A DNA stretch of 64,000 nt, from the NCBI RefSeq assembly GCF_000379525.1, contig NZ_KB902474.1, forward strand, positions 70,294-134,293. The letters run 5' to 3'. Positions 17,906 to 26,258 of this stretch are shown piece by piece. Source of the DNA: Lamprocystis purpurea DSM 4197. GTDB taxonomy: Bacteria; Pseudomonadota; Gammaproteobacteria; Chromatiales; Chromatiaceae. Both the position numbers and the translations under genes were made by a program. How positions within the stretch are numbered: the stretch's first letter is position 1; the number at the start of each line of letters is the position of its first letter. The notes beneath the pieces are model-generated. The model saw only the letters and a list, made by a program, of their open reading frames with translations. It searched no databases and was not told the origin of the DNA.

Positions 17906-18153
17906 AAATCATGCAGGTGGAAAAGACCCTGGTCTCCACCAACCGCATCGCCGAACTGGGCCATCGGCCCTTGCTGGTGGTGCGCGAGAAGGCCGGCGGC
18001 GCCCGCCAGGTGGCGGTGGATGCCATCGGCTGCATGCCCGGCGACTGGGTGATCTGTGTCGGATCCTCCGCCGCCCGCGAGGCGGCCGGCAGCAAGGAGT
18101 ATCCATCGGACCTCACCATCGTCGGCATCATCGACCACTGGAAAGGAGAATGA
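17902..18153 (+). CDS. csoS4A: Pentameric shell vertex protein CsoS4A
   Basis: An 83-residue BMC-P (EutN/CcmL) vertex protein that caps the shell icosahedron's corners. It opens MKIMQVEKTLVSTNRIAELG and has the characteristic DAIGCMPGDWVICVGSSAAR core and DLTIVGIIDHW end. The ATG start overlaps the csoSCA stop by four bases and the first residues are well conserved, which supports the choice over the longer frame at 17886. Confidence 0.95.
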   Translation: MKIMQVEKTLVSTNRIAELGHRPLLVVREKAGGARQVAVDAIGCMPGDWVICVGSSAAREAAGSKEYPSDLTIVGIIDHWKGE

Positions 18154-18154
18154 G

Positions 18155-18412
18155 ATGGAAATCATGCAAGTGACCTCCGAGCTGGTCGCCACGCGCCGCG
18201 CGCCGGGTCTGAAGAATCTGTCCTTGCGGGTGCTCACGGACGCGCGCGGCGCGCTCAGTGTCGCCTGCGATCCGGTCGGGGTCCCGCCGGGCAAATGGGT
18301 CTTCACCGTCAGCGGCTCCGCCGCCCGGTACGCTGTCGGGGATGTCCAGGTCCTAACGGACCTAACCATCGCCGGCATCATCGACCGGTGGGAGGAGGGC
18401 AGCGGCCAATGA
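18155..18412 (+). CDS. csoS4B: Pentameric shell vertex protein CsoS4B
   Basis: An 85-residue second BMC-P vertex protein, paralogous to CsoS4A and separated from it by one base, with GGAG in the end of csoS4A serving as ribosome binding site. Core features are MEIMQVTSELVATRRAPGLK, PVGVPPGKWVFTVSGSAARY and DLTIAGIIDRWEEG. Most alpha-carboxysome operons carry both paralogues. Confidence 0.95.
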   Translation: MEIMQVTSELVATRRAPGLKNLSLRVLTDARGALSVACDPVGVPPGKWVFTVSGSAARYAVGDVQVLTDLTIAGIIDRWEEGSGQ

Positions 18413-18536
18413 GCTGAGTCACAGTCTGGAACATTCCCGAATCGAGTCGTGTGGCATCTGAGTGACCCGTTCTTAATCAAACACCACTAACCACTAACCA
18501 CTATCCACTTCCCCCCCACAACGTCAGGAGAAAGAA

Positions 18537-18833
18537 ATGGCTGAAGTATCAGGTATCGCGCTCGGCATGATCGAGACCCGTGGGTTGGTTCCCGCCATTG
18601 AGGCGGCGGACGCCATGACCAAGGCCGCGGAGGTCCGTCTCATCGGCCGGCAGTTCGTCGGCGGCGGCTATGTCACCGTGCTGGTGCGCGGGGAGACCGG
18701 CGCCGTCAACGCCGCCGTGCGCGCCGGGGCAGACGCCTGCGAGCGGGTCGGCGACGGCCTGGTGGCCGCTCACATCATCGCCCGCGTCCACAGCGAGGTG
18801 GAGCACATCCTGCCCAAGGCTCCCGAGGCTTGA
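18537..18833 (+). CDS. csoS1: Hexameric shell protein CsoS1 (copy 1)
   Basis: A 98-residue BMC-H protein that tiles the shell facets. It has the canonical [20 protein letters not shown] start, the [20 protein letters not shown] strand pair and [20 protein letters not shown] with the hexamer pore loop. It ends HSEVEHILPKAPEA. A ribosome binding site (AGGAG) lies 8 bp upstream. The 124-bp gap before it contains a CCACTAACCACTAACCACT short tandem repeat and may allow separate control of shell dosage. Confidence 0.96.
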   Translation: MAEVSGIALGMIETRGLVPAIEAADAMTKAAEVRLIGRQFVGGGYVTVLVRGETGAVNAAVRAGADACERVGDGLVAAHIIARVHSEVEHILPKAPEA

Positions 18834-18924
18834 TATGCCCCGGCTGCCTGTCGGGCCGAGCGGCGGCGGTTCACCCGCCGCCGGGACTTAAGCGGACTCT
18901 GACGCACACTGATCGAGGAAGCAC

Positions 18925-19263
18925 ATGGCTGACGTGACTGGAATTGCTTTGGGGATGATCGAGACCCGTGGTCTGGTGCCCGCCATCGAGGCGGCGGATG
19001 CCATGACCAAGGCCGCGGAGGTGCGGTTGATCGGCCGCGAATTCGTCGGCGGCGGCTACGTGACGGTGCTGGTGCGCGGGGAGACCGGCGCCGTGAATGC
19101 CGCGGTGCGGGCCGGGGCGGACGCCTGCGAGCGGGTGGGCGACGGCCTGGTGGCCGCCCACATCATCGCCCGCGTGCATGGCGAGGTGGAAGGCATCCTG
19201 CCCAAATCGCCGCGCGCCGGCGGCAGCGGTCGCGATGGCGACATCGCGCCGGCCCGCAGCTAA
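18925..19263 (+). CDS. csoS1: Hexameric shell protein CsoS1 (copy 2)
   Basis: A 112-residue BMC-H paralogue that is nearly identical to copy 1 through residue 96 (the differences in the aligned part include Q/E after IGR and S/G before EVE). It carries a C-terminal extension of about 15 residues rich in Gly, Arg and Asp ([15 protein letters not shown]), as found in CsoS1B-like proteins. Nucleotide differences from copy 1 are mostly synonymous, which suggests an older duplication under strong protein-level constraint. Confidence 0.96.
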   Translation: MADVTGIALGMIETRGLVPAIEAADAMTKAAEVRLIGREFVGGGYVTVLVRGETGAVNAAVRAGADACERVGDGLVAAHIIARVHGEVEGILPKSPRAGGSGRDGDIAPARS

Positions 19264-19274
19264 GGCCCGGCGCC

Positions 19275-19715
19275 ATGCTGGCAAACCCGCGCGTGGTCGG
19301 CTACCTGAACCAGGCTCTGGGGCATGAGCTGAGTGCCGTCCAGCACTATCTCACCCAGGCCTGTCTGTGCGACCTGTGGGGGCTGCCGGAGGCGGCCGCG
19401 GGGCTGCGCCGCGAGGCGGACGAGGAGCGTGAACACGTCGAACGGATCATCGGACGACTGCTGCTCCTGGGGCTGACACCCCAGGCCACCCAGGTGGCCC
19501 CGGCGCGGCCGGGCCGCGACCGCGGCGAGATGCTCCGTTCCAGTCACGCGCTGGAGACGGCCGCGGTCCGTCTCTATGCCGATGCTGAGGCGGCTTGTGT
19601 GCGCCTGCGCGATGTCGCGACGGCGCAGTTGTTCGCCGACCTGCGGCGGGACGAGGAGCGCCACTTGGCGACACTGAACCGGATCCTGGCGGCACCCCTG
19701 CCGCCGTCGGCCTGA
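19275..19715 (+). CDS. Carboxysome-operon bacterioferritin-like protein
   Basis: A 146-residue four-helix ferritin-like protein located where alpha-carboxysome operons usually carry a bacterioferritin-domain gene. All six diiron ferroxidase ligands of bacterioferritin are at the canonical positions: Glu18, Glu51, His54, Glu94, Glu127 and His130. The haem-ligating Met52 is replaced by Arg, so haem binding between subunits is unlikely. It lies 11 bp after the second csoS1. Its role in carboxysome biology is not established; iron or redox control is a guess. Confidence 0.85.
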   Translation: MLANPRVVGYLNQALGHELSAVQHYLTQACLCDLWGLPEAAAGLRREADEEREHVERIIGRLLLLGLTPQATQVAPARPGRDRGEMLRSSHALETAAVRLYADAEAACVRLRDVATAQLFADLRRDEERHLATLNRILAAPLPPSA

Positions 19716-19766
19716 GGCGGCGGCCGGCGTCCATGACCCCGAATGAATACGAAGGAGAGATCTGCG

Positions 19767-20048
19767 ATGACCGAGACTGAACCGACGCTGGCGCCGGGTT
19801 GGCAGGCCCAGCAACGTCCGCCGCTGCTGACCCGGCGGTTCGAGTTCGGATCCTATGCCGAGACCCGGGCCTGGCTCGACACCCTGGCCGGCTGGTCCGA
19901 GCGCAGCGGCGTCTATCCGGACCTGAATTTCGGCCGGACCTACGTCAACGTCACCCTTGGCGCCCAGGGCTCCGCTCTGCAACCGGACGATCTGCGGTTG
20001 GCGGCGGAGGTGACGGCCCTCGCCGCCCCCTCCCCGGTCGGGGCTTGA
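19767..20048 (+). CDS. acRAF, PCD-like RuBisCO assembly factor
   Basis: A 93-residue protein with the pterin-4a-carbinolamine dehydratase fold (PLLTRRFEFGSYAETRAWLD, VYPDLNFGRTYVNVTLGAQG). The catalytic His-His-Pro of true PCD enzymes is missing (GVYPDL in its place), as in the alpha-carboxysome RuBisCO assembly factor. The ATG at 19767 is chosen because AAGGAGA lies 9 bp upstream; the alternative ATG at 19743 precedes that site. The position after the bacterioferritin-like gene is the usual one. Confidence 0.88.
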   Translation: MTETEPTLAPGWQAQQRPPLLTRRFEFGSYAETRAWLDTLAGWSERSGVYPDLNFGRTYVNVTLGAQGSALQPDDLRLAAEVTALAAPSPVGA

Positions 20049-20100
20049 AACCGCAATCCCCGTCGCTGCGCACAGGCACCACGCACGAGGTACCGCGATC

Positions 20101-20295
20101 ATGAGCACACCGGACGAACCACAGGGTGCGGCGCCGACCGCCGCGTCGATCGCGCCGCCGATCCCGGCGATCATCAGGCCGACCAAGGCCGCCGCCCGCC
20201 CCAAGGCACCGCCGCCCCCGGCGGCGCCCGCACGGCTGCCGGACCTCAACGACCCCGCCCGACCGCTGCATCCGCGGCGCATCTGGCCCGACTGA
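20101..20295 (+). CDS. Small disordered peptide, candidate orphan McdB carboxysome-positioning protein
   Basis: A 64-residue Pro/Ala-rich protein with no predicted fold: after STPDEPQGAAPTAASIAPP comes KAAARPKAPPPPAAPAR, and it ends DLNDPARPLHPRRIWPD. In alpha-carboxysome operons the ParA-type ATPase McdA and the small disordered McdB are encoded in this position, and McdB proteins are known for a tryptophan close to the C-terminus. Here Trp62 is third from the end and basic residues precede it. No parA/mcdA gene is adjacent, so this would be an orphan McdB. The assignment is inferred from position, size, disorder and the terminal Trp; the sequence itself is too short and biased for a family match by eye. 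Confidence 0.5.
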   Translation: MSTPDEPQGAAPTAASIAPPIPAIIRPTKAAARPKAPPPPAAPARLPDLNDPARPLHPRRIWPD

Positions 20296-20324
20296 ATCCG
20301 GCGACGGCGTACGGCGAGGCGAGC

Positions 20325-22661
20325 ATGGCAATTCAACTGGCCGAGTATCAGGACGTTCTCGACGAGCTGGGCGAACATGCCGGCGCGGTGCTGGAGGGCG
20401 CCTGGCACGAGGCCGCCCGCGTCTTTTCGCCGCGCGGACTGGACGCCTATATCCGCGGCGCCGCGGGGCTCAAGGCGCTGGGCCGCGGTACCGACCTGGT
20501 CGTTTCGTTCATCGAGGGCGCACCCCTGGTCGCCCGCGAGATCGGTGAGCAGGCCGTGGCGGAACTGCTCTCCGCGGCCATCAAGATGTATTCCAAGACC
20601 AGTGCCGGGGTCTTGGCGCTGCTCTTCTCCACCGCCCCGACCGCGGCGGCCCGACTGGGTGAGCTCGAGCTCTTCAAGGGCTATCTGAGCCTGCTGGACC
20701 AGTTACTGGCGCAGGCCCCGCGGGCGATCCGTCCGCTGTTGGAAAACCTGGATGTCCTGTTCGGCCACCTGACCTTGGGGGGCCTGCGCCGCTGGGCCCT
20801 CTGGGGGATCTCGGCCCATCGCCATGACTTTGCCGCCCAGGCCCGGTACTTCGCCTTGCAGAGCGATGACGCCCTGGCGGTGATGAAGAAAGAGCAGCGC
20901 GGCGTGCTCTTCGTCGACGTGCAGCGCCGGCTGGTTTTGTACCTGCGCTCGCTCTGGGCGCGGGATTTTTTCCTGCGCCCCACCTCCGGCGACTTCGAGA
21001 CCCGCGAGGGCTACCAGCCCTATATCGAGCAGCCATTCATCCACCTCCCGGATGCCTTCGACGACCTGACCCTGCCCGCCGGCGAGCGGATCGCGGGTTT
21101 GGCCATCTACCGCGCCGCTGCGGCCCATGCCGCCGCCCATCAGGTCTATTCCCGCCGGGATCCGGGGGCCGCCGATCGCAGTCCACTGGAGCGGGCGCTG
21201 ATCGGGGCCTTCGAGGACGCCCGGGTGGAAGCCCTGGCCGTGCGTGCCTTCCCCGGACTGCGGCTGATCTGGCAGCCCCTGCTGTGCGTCGATGCGGAGC
21301 GCGGCGATGGCTGGGGCGGCTTGCTGGACCGGATCGCCCGCGCTCTGCTGGACCCGGACTATCGGGACAGCCATCCATTGGTGGAGCAGGCGCGCACCGC
21401 GTTCAGCGCCGCCGCCGGGCGTTTGGAGGAAACCGACCTGGCCCAGGCACTGGGACTCGCGCTGGCCGAATCGGCTCGGGCCCTGGAACTGCCGTTCAAT
21501 CCCCGGACCGATCAGCCGTCCTGCCTCTACCGGGACGACAATCGCCATCTGTGGGCGGACCCGGACGACGCGCAGGACCTGGTGCTGTTGCCCGGCCAGT
21601 CCCGGCAGGTGCGCAAGTACGTCAGTCTGATGGAGATGCTCAACACCCTGGACGTGGAGACGGCCGGCGACGATGCCGAGGAGGTCTGGGTGCTCGCAAG
21701 CGAGCTGTTCGACGATGACGGCGTGAGCTTCAACGAACGCGAGGGCAAGGAGCCGATTTCCTCCCCTTTTCACTACCACGAGTGGGACTACCAGACCCAA
21801 CTGGAGCGGCCGAACTGGGCCACCTTGCTCGAAAAGCGGCCCAAGCGGGGCGATCCGGCCCGGATCGACGCGGTGGTGGAGCAGCACCAGCCATTGATTC
21901 GGCGCCTGAAATTCCTGATCGAGGCGGTCCAGCCCCAGGGCGTGATCCGCCAGCGCCGGGTAGAGGACGGCGACGAGATCGATCTCAACGCCGCGGTCCG
22001 CGCCCTGGTGGACATCCGCCTGGGTTTGCAGCCGGACACCCGCATCGGCATCCGCACCCGCCTGCAGGTGCGGGACTTGTCGGTGCTGCTCCTGATCGAC
22101 CTGTCGGAGTCCACCAACGATCCGGTCCGCGAGTCGGCCGACGCGCGCACCGTGCTCGACCTGGCGCGCGAAGCCGCGGCCCTGCTGGCCGACGCCCTGG
22201 GCAAGATCGGCGACCCCTTCGCCATCCACGGCTTCGATTCCAACGGACGGCACGACGTGGAGTATTTCCGCTTCAAGGACTTCGATGCGCCCTATGACGA
22301 CACGGCGCGGGCGCGTCTGGCCGGTATGACCGGCCAACTGTCGACCCGCATGGGCACGGCGCTGCGCCACGCGGGCACGCTGCTTGCGCGACGGCCGAGC
22401 CACCAGCGACTGCTCCTGGTGCTCACCGACGGCGAGCCCGCCGACAACGACGTGCGCGACCCGCAATACCTGCGCCAGGACGCCCGCAAGGCGGTGGAGG
22501 AGCTGCATCGGCGCGGCATCCAGACCTTCTGCGTCAGCCTGGACCCGGCAGCCGACGACTATGTCTCGCGCATCTTCGGCGCCCGCAATTACATGGTGCT
22601 CGACCAGGTCGCCCGGCTGCCCGAAAAGCTTCCCGCCCTGTACTTGAGCCTGACGCGGTGA
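20325..22661 (+). CDS. cbbO: CbbO, vWA-domain component of the RuBisCO activase
   Basis: A 778-residue CbbO protein. The large N-terminal helical region (AEYQDVLDELGEHAGAVLEG onward) is typical of CbbO/NorD, and the C-terminal von Willebrand factor A domain has an intact MIDAS: LLIDLSESTND (DxSxS), the mid-domain Thr region and VLTDGEPADND. Family knowledge: CbbO binds RuBisCO through the MIDAS and works with the hexameric AAA motor CbbQ to remove inhibitory sugar phosphates. cbbQ normally precedes cbbO, but here the small McdB-like gene does, and no cbbQ is present in this operon. Confidence 0.92.
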   Translation: MAIQLAEYQDVLDELGEHAGAVLEGAWHEAARVFSPRGLDAYIRGAAGLKALGRGTDLVVSFIEGAPLVAREIGEQAVAELLSAAIKMYSKTSAGVLALLFSTAPTAAARLGELELFKGYLSLLDQLLAQAPRAIRPLLENLDVLFGHLTLGGLRRWALWGISAHRHDFAAQARYFALQSDDALAVMKKEQRGVLFVDVQRRLVLYLRSLWARDFFLRPTSGDFETREGYQPYIEQPFIHLPDAFDDLTLPAGERIAGLAIYRAAAAHAAAHQVYSRRDPGAADRSPLERALIGAFEDARVEALAVRAFPGLRLIWQPLLCVDAERGDGWGGLLDRIARALLDPDYRDSHPLVEQARTAFSAAAGRLEETDLAQALGLALAESARALELPFNPRTDQPSCLYRDDNRHLWADPDDAQDLVLLPGQSRQVRKYVSLMEMLNTLDVETAGDDAEEVWVLASELFDDDGVSFNEREGKEPISSPFHYHEWDYQTQLERPNWATLLEKRPKRGDPARIDAVVEQHQPLIRRLKFLIEAVQPQGVIRQRRVEDGDEIDLNAAVRALVDIRLGLQPDTRIGIRTRLQVRDLSVLLLIDLSESTNDPVRESADARTVLDLAREAAALLADALGKIGDPFAIHGFDSNGRHDVEYFRFKDFDAPYDDTARARLAGMTGQLSTRMGTALRHAGTLLARRPSHQRLLLVLTDGEPADNDVRDPQYLRQDARKAVEELHRRGIQTFCVSLDPAADDYVSRIFGARNYMVLDQVARLPEKLPALYLSLTR

Positions 22662-22705
22662 TCAACAAAATCCATCAAGGAATGCCAGGCGCACCATTGG
22701 CCTTA

Positions 22706-22850
22706 GTTGTCGTCCCGGCCGCCGGAAGACCGGAGGCCGAGGCTTTAGCCGGTGGCGGTTCCCGACATAGCCAACAGAAATCAATTTAGCCTGCACGCCG
22801 GACCGGCTAAAGCCTCGACCTCCAATGGCCGAAACGACGATCAAGGCCGA
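22706..22850. repeat. MITE-like inverted element, family A
   Basis: Between cbbO and sbtA. The left end reads CCGGAGGCCGAGGCTTTAGC and the right end GGCTAAAGCCTCGACCTCC, that is, inverted ends, followed by GGCCGAAACGACGATCAAGG. Related ends occur at about 1465-1530, 62370-62672 and 63545-63597. No coding content. Confidence 0.65.
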
Positions 22851-22929
22851 GAACGAAAATGGGAACGCTGATGTTCATGTTTAACCTGTTCTTGATTCGC
22901 TTCTAGCCACCCGGTGGGATGTCAAGCCG

Positions 22930-23883
22930 ATGCCATTCGAGCCAGTCGTCTTCTTCTTCGTATTGGGTGCGGCAGCCGGTCTGCTGCGCTCGGACCTCAA
23001 GATCCCGGGCAGCATCTACGAATTCCTGTCCATCTATCTGCTGCTGGCCATCGGGCTCAAGGGCGGCGTGAAGCTGGCCGAATACCCGCTCGGCGAGATC
23101 GCCCTGGTCAGTCTGGTGGTTATGGTGGCGGCGGCCGCCATCCCGCTCATCGCCTTTCCCGTGCTGCGCACGGTGGGCGGCCTGTCGCGGGCCGATGCCG
23201 GCTCCATCGCCGGTCACTATGGTTCGGTCAGCGTGGTGACCTTCTCGGTGGCCGTGGCCTTTCTCAGCAAGCGCGCCATCCCTTACGAGGGCTATCTGAT
23301 CGTCTTTCTGGTCCTGCTGGAGATGCCGGCCCTGATCATCGGCGTGATCCTGGCGAAACACGGCAGCGGTCCGGTGCGCTGGGGCAAGATGCTGCACGAG
23401 GTCTTTTTCGGCAAGAGCATCCTGCTCCTGAGCGGGGGTCTGATCATCGGTCTGATCGCCGGGCCGGAGGGGATCAAGCCGCTCGATGCCCTGTTTTTCG
23501 ACCTGTTCAAGGGCATGCTCGCTCTGTTCCTGCTGGAGATGGGGCTGGTCGCCTCCACCCGCATCGCCGAACTCAAGACCTACGGCGCCTTCCTGCTGGG
23601 ATTCGCCGTGGTCATGCCCCTGGTGGCCGCCGTGATCGGTGCCCTGACCGGCACGCTGGTCGGTCTGTCCGTGGGCGGCACGCTGCTGCTTGCCACCCTG
23701 TACGCCAGCGCCTCCTATATCGCCGCGCCCGCCGCCATGCGTATCGCGGTACCTGAGGCCAATCCGGCGCTGTCCATTGGCGCGGCCCTGGGCGTGACCT
23801 TTCCATTCAACATTTTCATTGGCCTGCCCATCTATTATTGGCTGGCCGAGTTTTTCCATGGCCTGGGAGTATCCGTACCATGA
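22930..23883 (+). CDS. sbtA: SbtA-type sodium-dependent bicarbonate transporter
   Basis: A 317-residue membrane protein with about ten helices in two inverted repeats, of the SbtA (DUF897) family. Seen: the N-terminal VVFFFVLGAAAGLLRSDLKI with PGSIYEFLSIYLLLAIGLKG, the conserved GSIAGHYGSVSVVTFSVAVA loop that forms the bicarbonate/sodium site, and the repeat-two ATLYASASYIAAPAAMR. Its stop overlaps the start of an SbtB-like gene (ATGA). Bicarbonate uptake feeding the adjacent carboxysome genes is the obvious role. Confidence 0.92.
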   Translation: MPFEPVVFFFVLGAAAGLLRSDLKIPGSIYEFLSIYLLLAIGLKGGVKLAEYPLGEIALVSLVVMVAAAAIPLIAFPVLRTVGGLSRADAGSIAGHYGSVSVVTFSVAVAFLSKRAIPYEGYLIVFLVLLEMPALIIGVILAKHGSGPVRWGKMLHEVFFGKSILLLSGGLIIGLIAGPEGIKPLDALFFDLFKGMLALFLLEMGLVASTRIAELKTYGAFLLGFAVVMPLVAAVIGALTGTLVGLSVGGTLLLATLYASASYIAAPAAMRIAVPEANPALSIGAALGVTFPFNIFIGLPIYYWLAEFFHGLGVSVP

Positions 23884-24170
23884 CGTCCCAACCAAAAACA
23901 CTGCTGACCATCATTACCGAGGGGGTACTGGAGAACAGCCTGATCGATGACTTCAAGCGGCTCGGTGTCATCGGCTACACCATTTCCGAGGCCCGCGGCC
24001 TCGGCACCCACGGACTGCGCACCGGCAACTGGCGCAAGGATGGAAACATCCGGGTCGATATCGTCGCCGACAGCGATCAGTGCGCGCGGATCGTCGACCA
24101 ACTTCGGGCGGACTATGACCGCGATTATGGTCTGCTCATGTATAGCTGCCCAGTCGATCTGCACGGGTGA
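23880..24170 (+). CDS. sbtB: SbtB-like PII-family regulator
   Basis: A 96-residue PII-superfamily protein translationally coupled to sbtA. It begins MTSQPKTLLTIITEGVLENS and carries the T-loop region EARGLGTHGLRTGNWRKDGN followed by IRVDIVADSDQCARI. SbtB binds cAMP and adenine nucleotides and plugs SbtA in cyanobacteria. The C-terminal CGPxGC redox loop of cyanobacterial SbtB is not present (the end is YSCPVDLHG). I chose ATG 23880 over the upstream 23838 frame because of the four-base overlap. Confidence 0.85.
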   Translation: MTSQPKTLLTIITEGVLENSLIDDFKRLGVIGYTISEARGLGTHGLRTGNWRKDGNIRVDIVADSDQCARIVDQLRADYDRDYGLLMYSCPVDLHG

Positions 24171-24176
24171 GTCCGG

Positions 24177-25865
24177 ATGAAGATTCTGAATGAAATCCGC
24201 TTCGACAATCTGCGCGGCGACCTCTTCGGCGGGGTCACCGCCGCGGTCATCGCTCTGCCCATGGCGCTGGCCTTCGGTGTCGCCTCCGGCGCCGGCCCGG
24301 AGGCGGGGCTCTACGGCGCGGTGCTGATCGGGCTCTTCGCTGCCCTATTCGGCGGCACCCCGACCCTGATCTCCGAACCGACCGGACCCATGACGGTCGT
24401 CTTTACCGCGGTGGTCACCAACCTGGTAGCCGCCGACCCCGAGCAAGGGCTGGCCATGGCCTTCACGGTGGTCATGCTGGCGGGCCTGTTTCAGATCGCC
24501 TTTGGGGCCATGAAGCTGGGGCGCTACATCACGATGATGCCCTACATCGTCATCTCGGGTTTCATGTCCGGGATCGGCTTCATCCTGATTATTTTGCAAC
24601 TGCCGGGCCTGCTCGGGCACGCCGCCCCGGGCGGCGGCGTCCTGGGCGCCCTGCAGGCGCTGCCGGACCTGGTCCGCGCCATCGACCCGCAGGAGGCCGC
24701 CCTCGCCGGCCTCACGCTCGCGATTCTCTTCCTGCTGCCGCGTCAGGTGAAGCGCTACCTGCCCCCGCAACTGCTGGCCCTGGTCGCCGGCACCCTGCTC
24801 GCGGTGCTGTGGCTGGGAGACCAGGACATCCGGCGCATCGGGGCCATCCCCAGTGGACTGCCGTCGCTGCACCTGCCGGTGTTCACGCTGGCTCAATGGC
24901 AGACCATCGTGGTCGATGCCGCGGTGCTCGGCCTGCTCGGCTGCGTCGACGCCCTGCTGACCGCCGTGATCGCCGGCAGCCTGACCCGCAAACCGGTGGC
25001 GGCGGACAAGGAATTGATGGGTCAGGGCATCGGCAACCTGGTCTCCGGGCTCTTCGGCGGCCTGCCCGGAGCCGGCGCGACCATGGGCACCGTGGTCAAC
25101 ATCCAGGCCGGCGGACGCACCGCGCTCTCGGGCCTGACCCGCGCTGCCATCCTCGCCGTGGTGGTGATCTGGGCCAGTGGACTCACCGCCCAGATCCCGC
25201 TGGCCGTCCTGGCCGGCATCGCCGTCAAGGTCGGCATCGACATCATCGACTGGCGTTTCCTGAGCCGGGCGCATCGGGTGTCGATCAAGGGCGCCGCGAT
25301 CATGTACGGCGTCATCGCCCTGACCGTTTTCGTCGACCTGATCGCCGCCGTCGGCATCGGCCTCTTCGTCGCCAACATGCTCACCATCCGGCGCCTGGCG
25401 GACACCCAGGCCGAGTCCGTCTGCACCCTGCCGGCCCGGCGCAAGGCCGACGAGATCCCCTGCGCCGGCCTCACCTGCGAGGAGCGCTCACTGCTGGCCC
25501 AGGGCCGCGGCCGTCTCAAGCTCCTGTATCTGAGCGGCCCCCTGATCTTCGGTGCCGCCGTCGCCATCGACCGCCAGGCGACCAAGCTCATCGGTGCGCA
25601 GGCAGTAGTGATCGACCTGCGCCAGGTGCCGCACCTGGGCGTGACCACCGCCGTGGCGATCGAGTCGACGGTGCGCGACGCGCTCGCCCAAGGGGCCCAG
25701 GTCTATCTCGCCGTCGGCCACGGCCAACCCAGGCAGCGGCTCGAACACCTGGGCCTGGGCAAGGTCCTGCCCGCGGAGCGCTGGGTGGCGGAACGCGAGG
25801 CCGCACTCGGGCAGGCCCTGGCGCAGCTTGGGCCGCGCGCTGGGCGCGAGGCGGTTGCCGCCTGA
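24177..25865 (+). CDS. SulP-family anion (probable bicarbonate) transporter with STAS domain
   Basis: A 562-residue SulP transporter, six bases after sbtB. The transport domain (residues about 10-400) has the signature VTAAVIALPMALAFGVASGA and TLISEPTGPMTVVFTAVVTN, and the C-terminal part (about 430-550) is a STAS domain (LKLLYLSGPLIFGAAVAIDR ... VVIDLRQVPHLGVTTAVAIE). SulP members include BicA bicarbonate transporters and sulfate or molybdate carriers; substrate cannot be told from sequence, but co-location with sbtAB and the cso operon favours bicarbonate. Confidence 0.85.
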   Translation: MKILNEIRFDNLRGDLFGGVTAAVIALPMALAFGVASGAGPEAGLYGAVLIGLFAALFGGTPTLISEPTGPMTVVFTAVVTNLVAADPEQGLAMAFTVVMLAGLFQIAFGAMKLGRYITMMPYIVISGFMSGIGFILIILQLPGLLGHAAPGGGVLGALQALPDLVRAIDPQEAALAGLTLAILFLLPRQVKRYLPPQLLALVAGTLLAVLWLGDQDIRRIGAIPSGLPSLHLPVFTLAQWQTIVVDAAVLGLLGCVDALLTAVIAGSLTRKPVAADKELMGQGIGNLVSGLFGGLPGAGATMGTVVNIQAGGRTALSGLTRAAILAVVVIWASGLTAQIPLAVLAGIAVKVGIDIIDWRFLSRAHRVSIKGAAIMYGVIALTVFVDLIAAVGIGLFVANMLTIRRLADTQAESVCTLPARRKADEIPCAGLTCEERSLLAQGRGRLKLLYLSGPLIFGAAVAIDRQATKLIGAQAVVIDLRQVPHLGVTTAVAIESTVRDALAQGAQVYLAVGHGQPRQRLEHLGLGKVLPAERWVAEREAALGQALAQLGPRAGREAVAA

Positions 25866-25923
25866 CGGGTCGGTGAGGGGCTACAATGAACAGACCTCCC
25901 GTCCACCGCTCCCGGGCGCCGCC

Positions 25924-26049
25924 ATGATCGAAGCCACCTACAGCCAGGCGCGCGAGCAAGTGACGACGCTGATGGATCGCGCCGTGGTTCGGCGGATATC
26001 GGTTCAGCGATCCTCCACCCGGCACACCCCATGCAACACCGCCATCTGA
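25924..26049 (+). pseudogene. 5' fragment of a Phd/YefM antitoxin gene (partial duplication)
   Basis: The first 22 codons (MIEATYSQAREQVTTLMDRA) match the intact antitoxin at 26604, and the similarity also includes about 40 bp upstream (TACAATG... CCATGATCGA). After about 25988 the frame runs into unrelated sequence and stops at 26049. This is a partial duplication of promoter plus gene start, not a functional antitoxin. Confidence 0.7.
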
Positions 26050-26258
26050 ACCATCAGCGCCTGACCCTGGCCGCCATCGACGACCTGATCGCCCGCGGGC
26101 GCTGGGATGACTGGGCGGCGTTGCGCCGGGCGGTGCTTGCGGACCCCGCGCTGCTCGACAAGGTGGAGCAGGTCTGCCGGGCGCGGGTCGCGGACCCCTA
26201 TGCCCAGCGCCACCATTTCTGGTTGCACTATGCCCAAGCCCACCGCACCGCTGCCTGA
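26031..26258 (+). CDS. Small protein preceding an AbiEii-like gene
   Basis: A 75-residue protein (HLNHQRLTLAAIDDLIARGR WDDWAALRRAV...), helical and rich in Arg and Ala, ending HHFWLHYAQAHRTAA. It overlaps the start of a truncated AbiEii-type nucleotidyltransferase gene by 29 bp, and in related genomes I recall a similar small gene coupled to that toxin gene, so it may be the antitoxin-like partner. There is no recognised domain. Intact itself, but its partner is broken. Confidence 0.5.
   Translation: MQHRHLNHQRLTLAAIDDLIARGRWDDWAALRRAVLADPALLDKVEQVCRARVADPYAQRHHFWLHYAQAHRTAA

Noticed and set aside
19767-20048. Active pterin-4a-carbinolamine dehydratase
   Set aside because: The catalytic His-His-Pro motif is absent and the operon context indicates the RuBisCO assembly factor.
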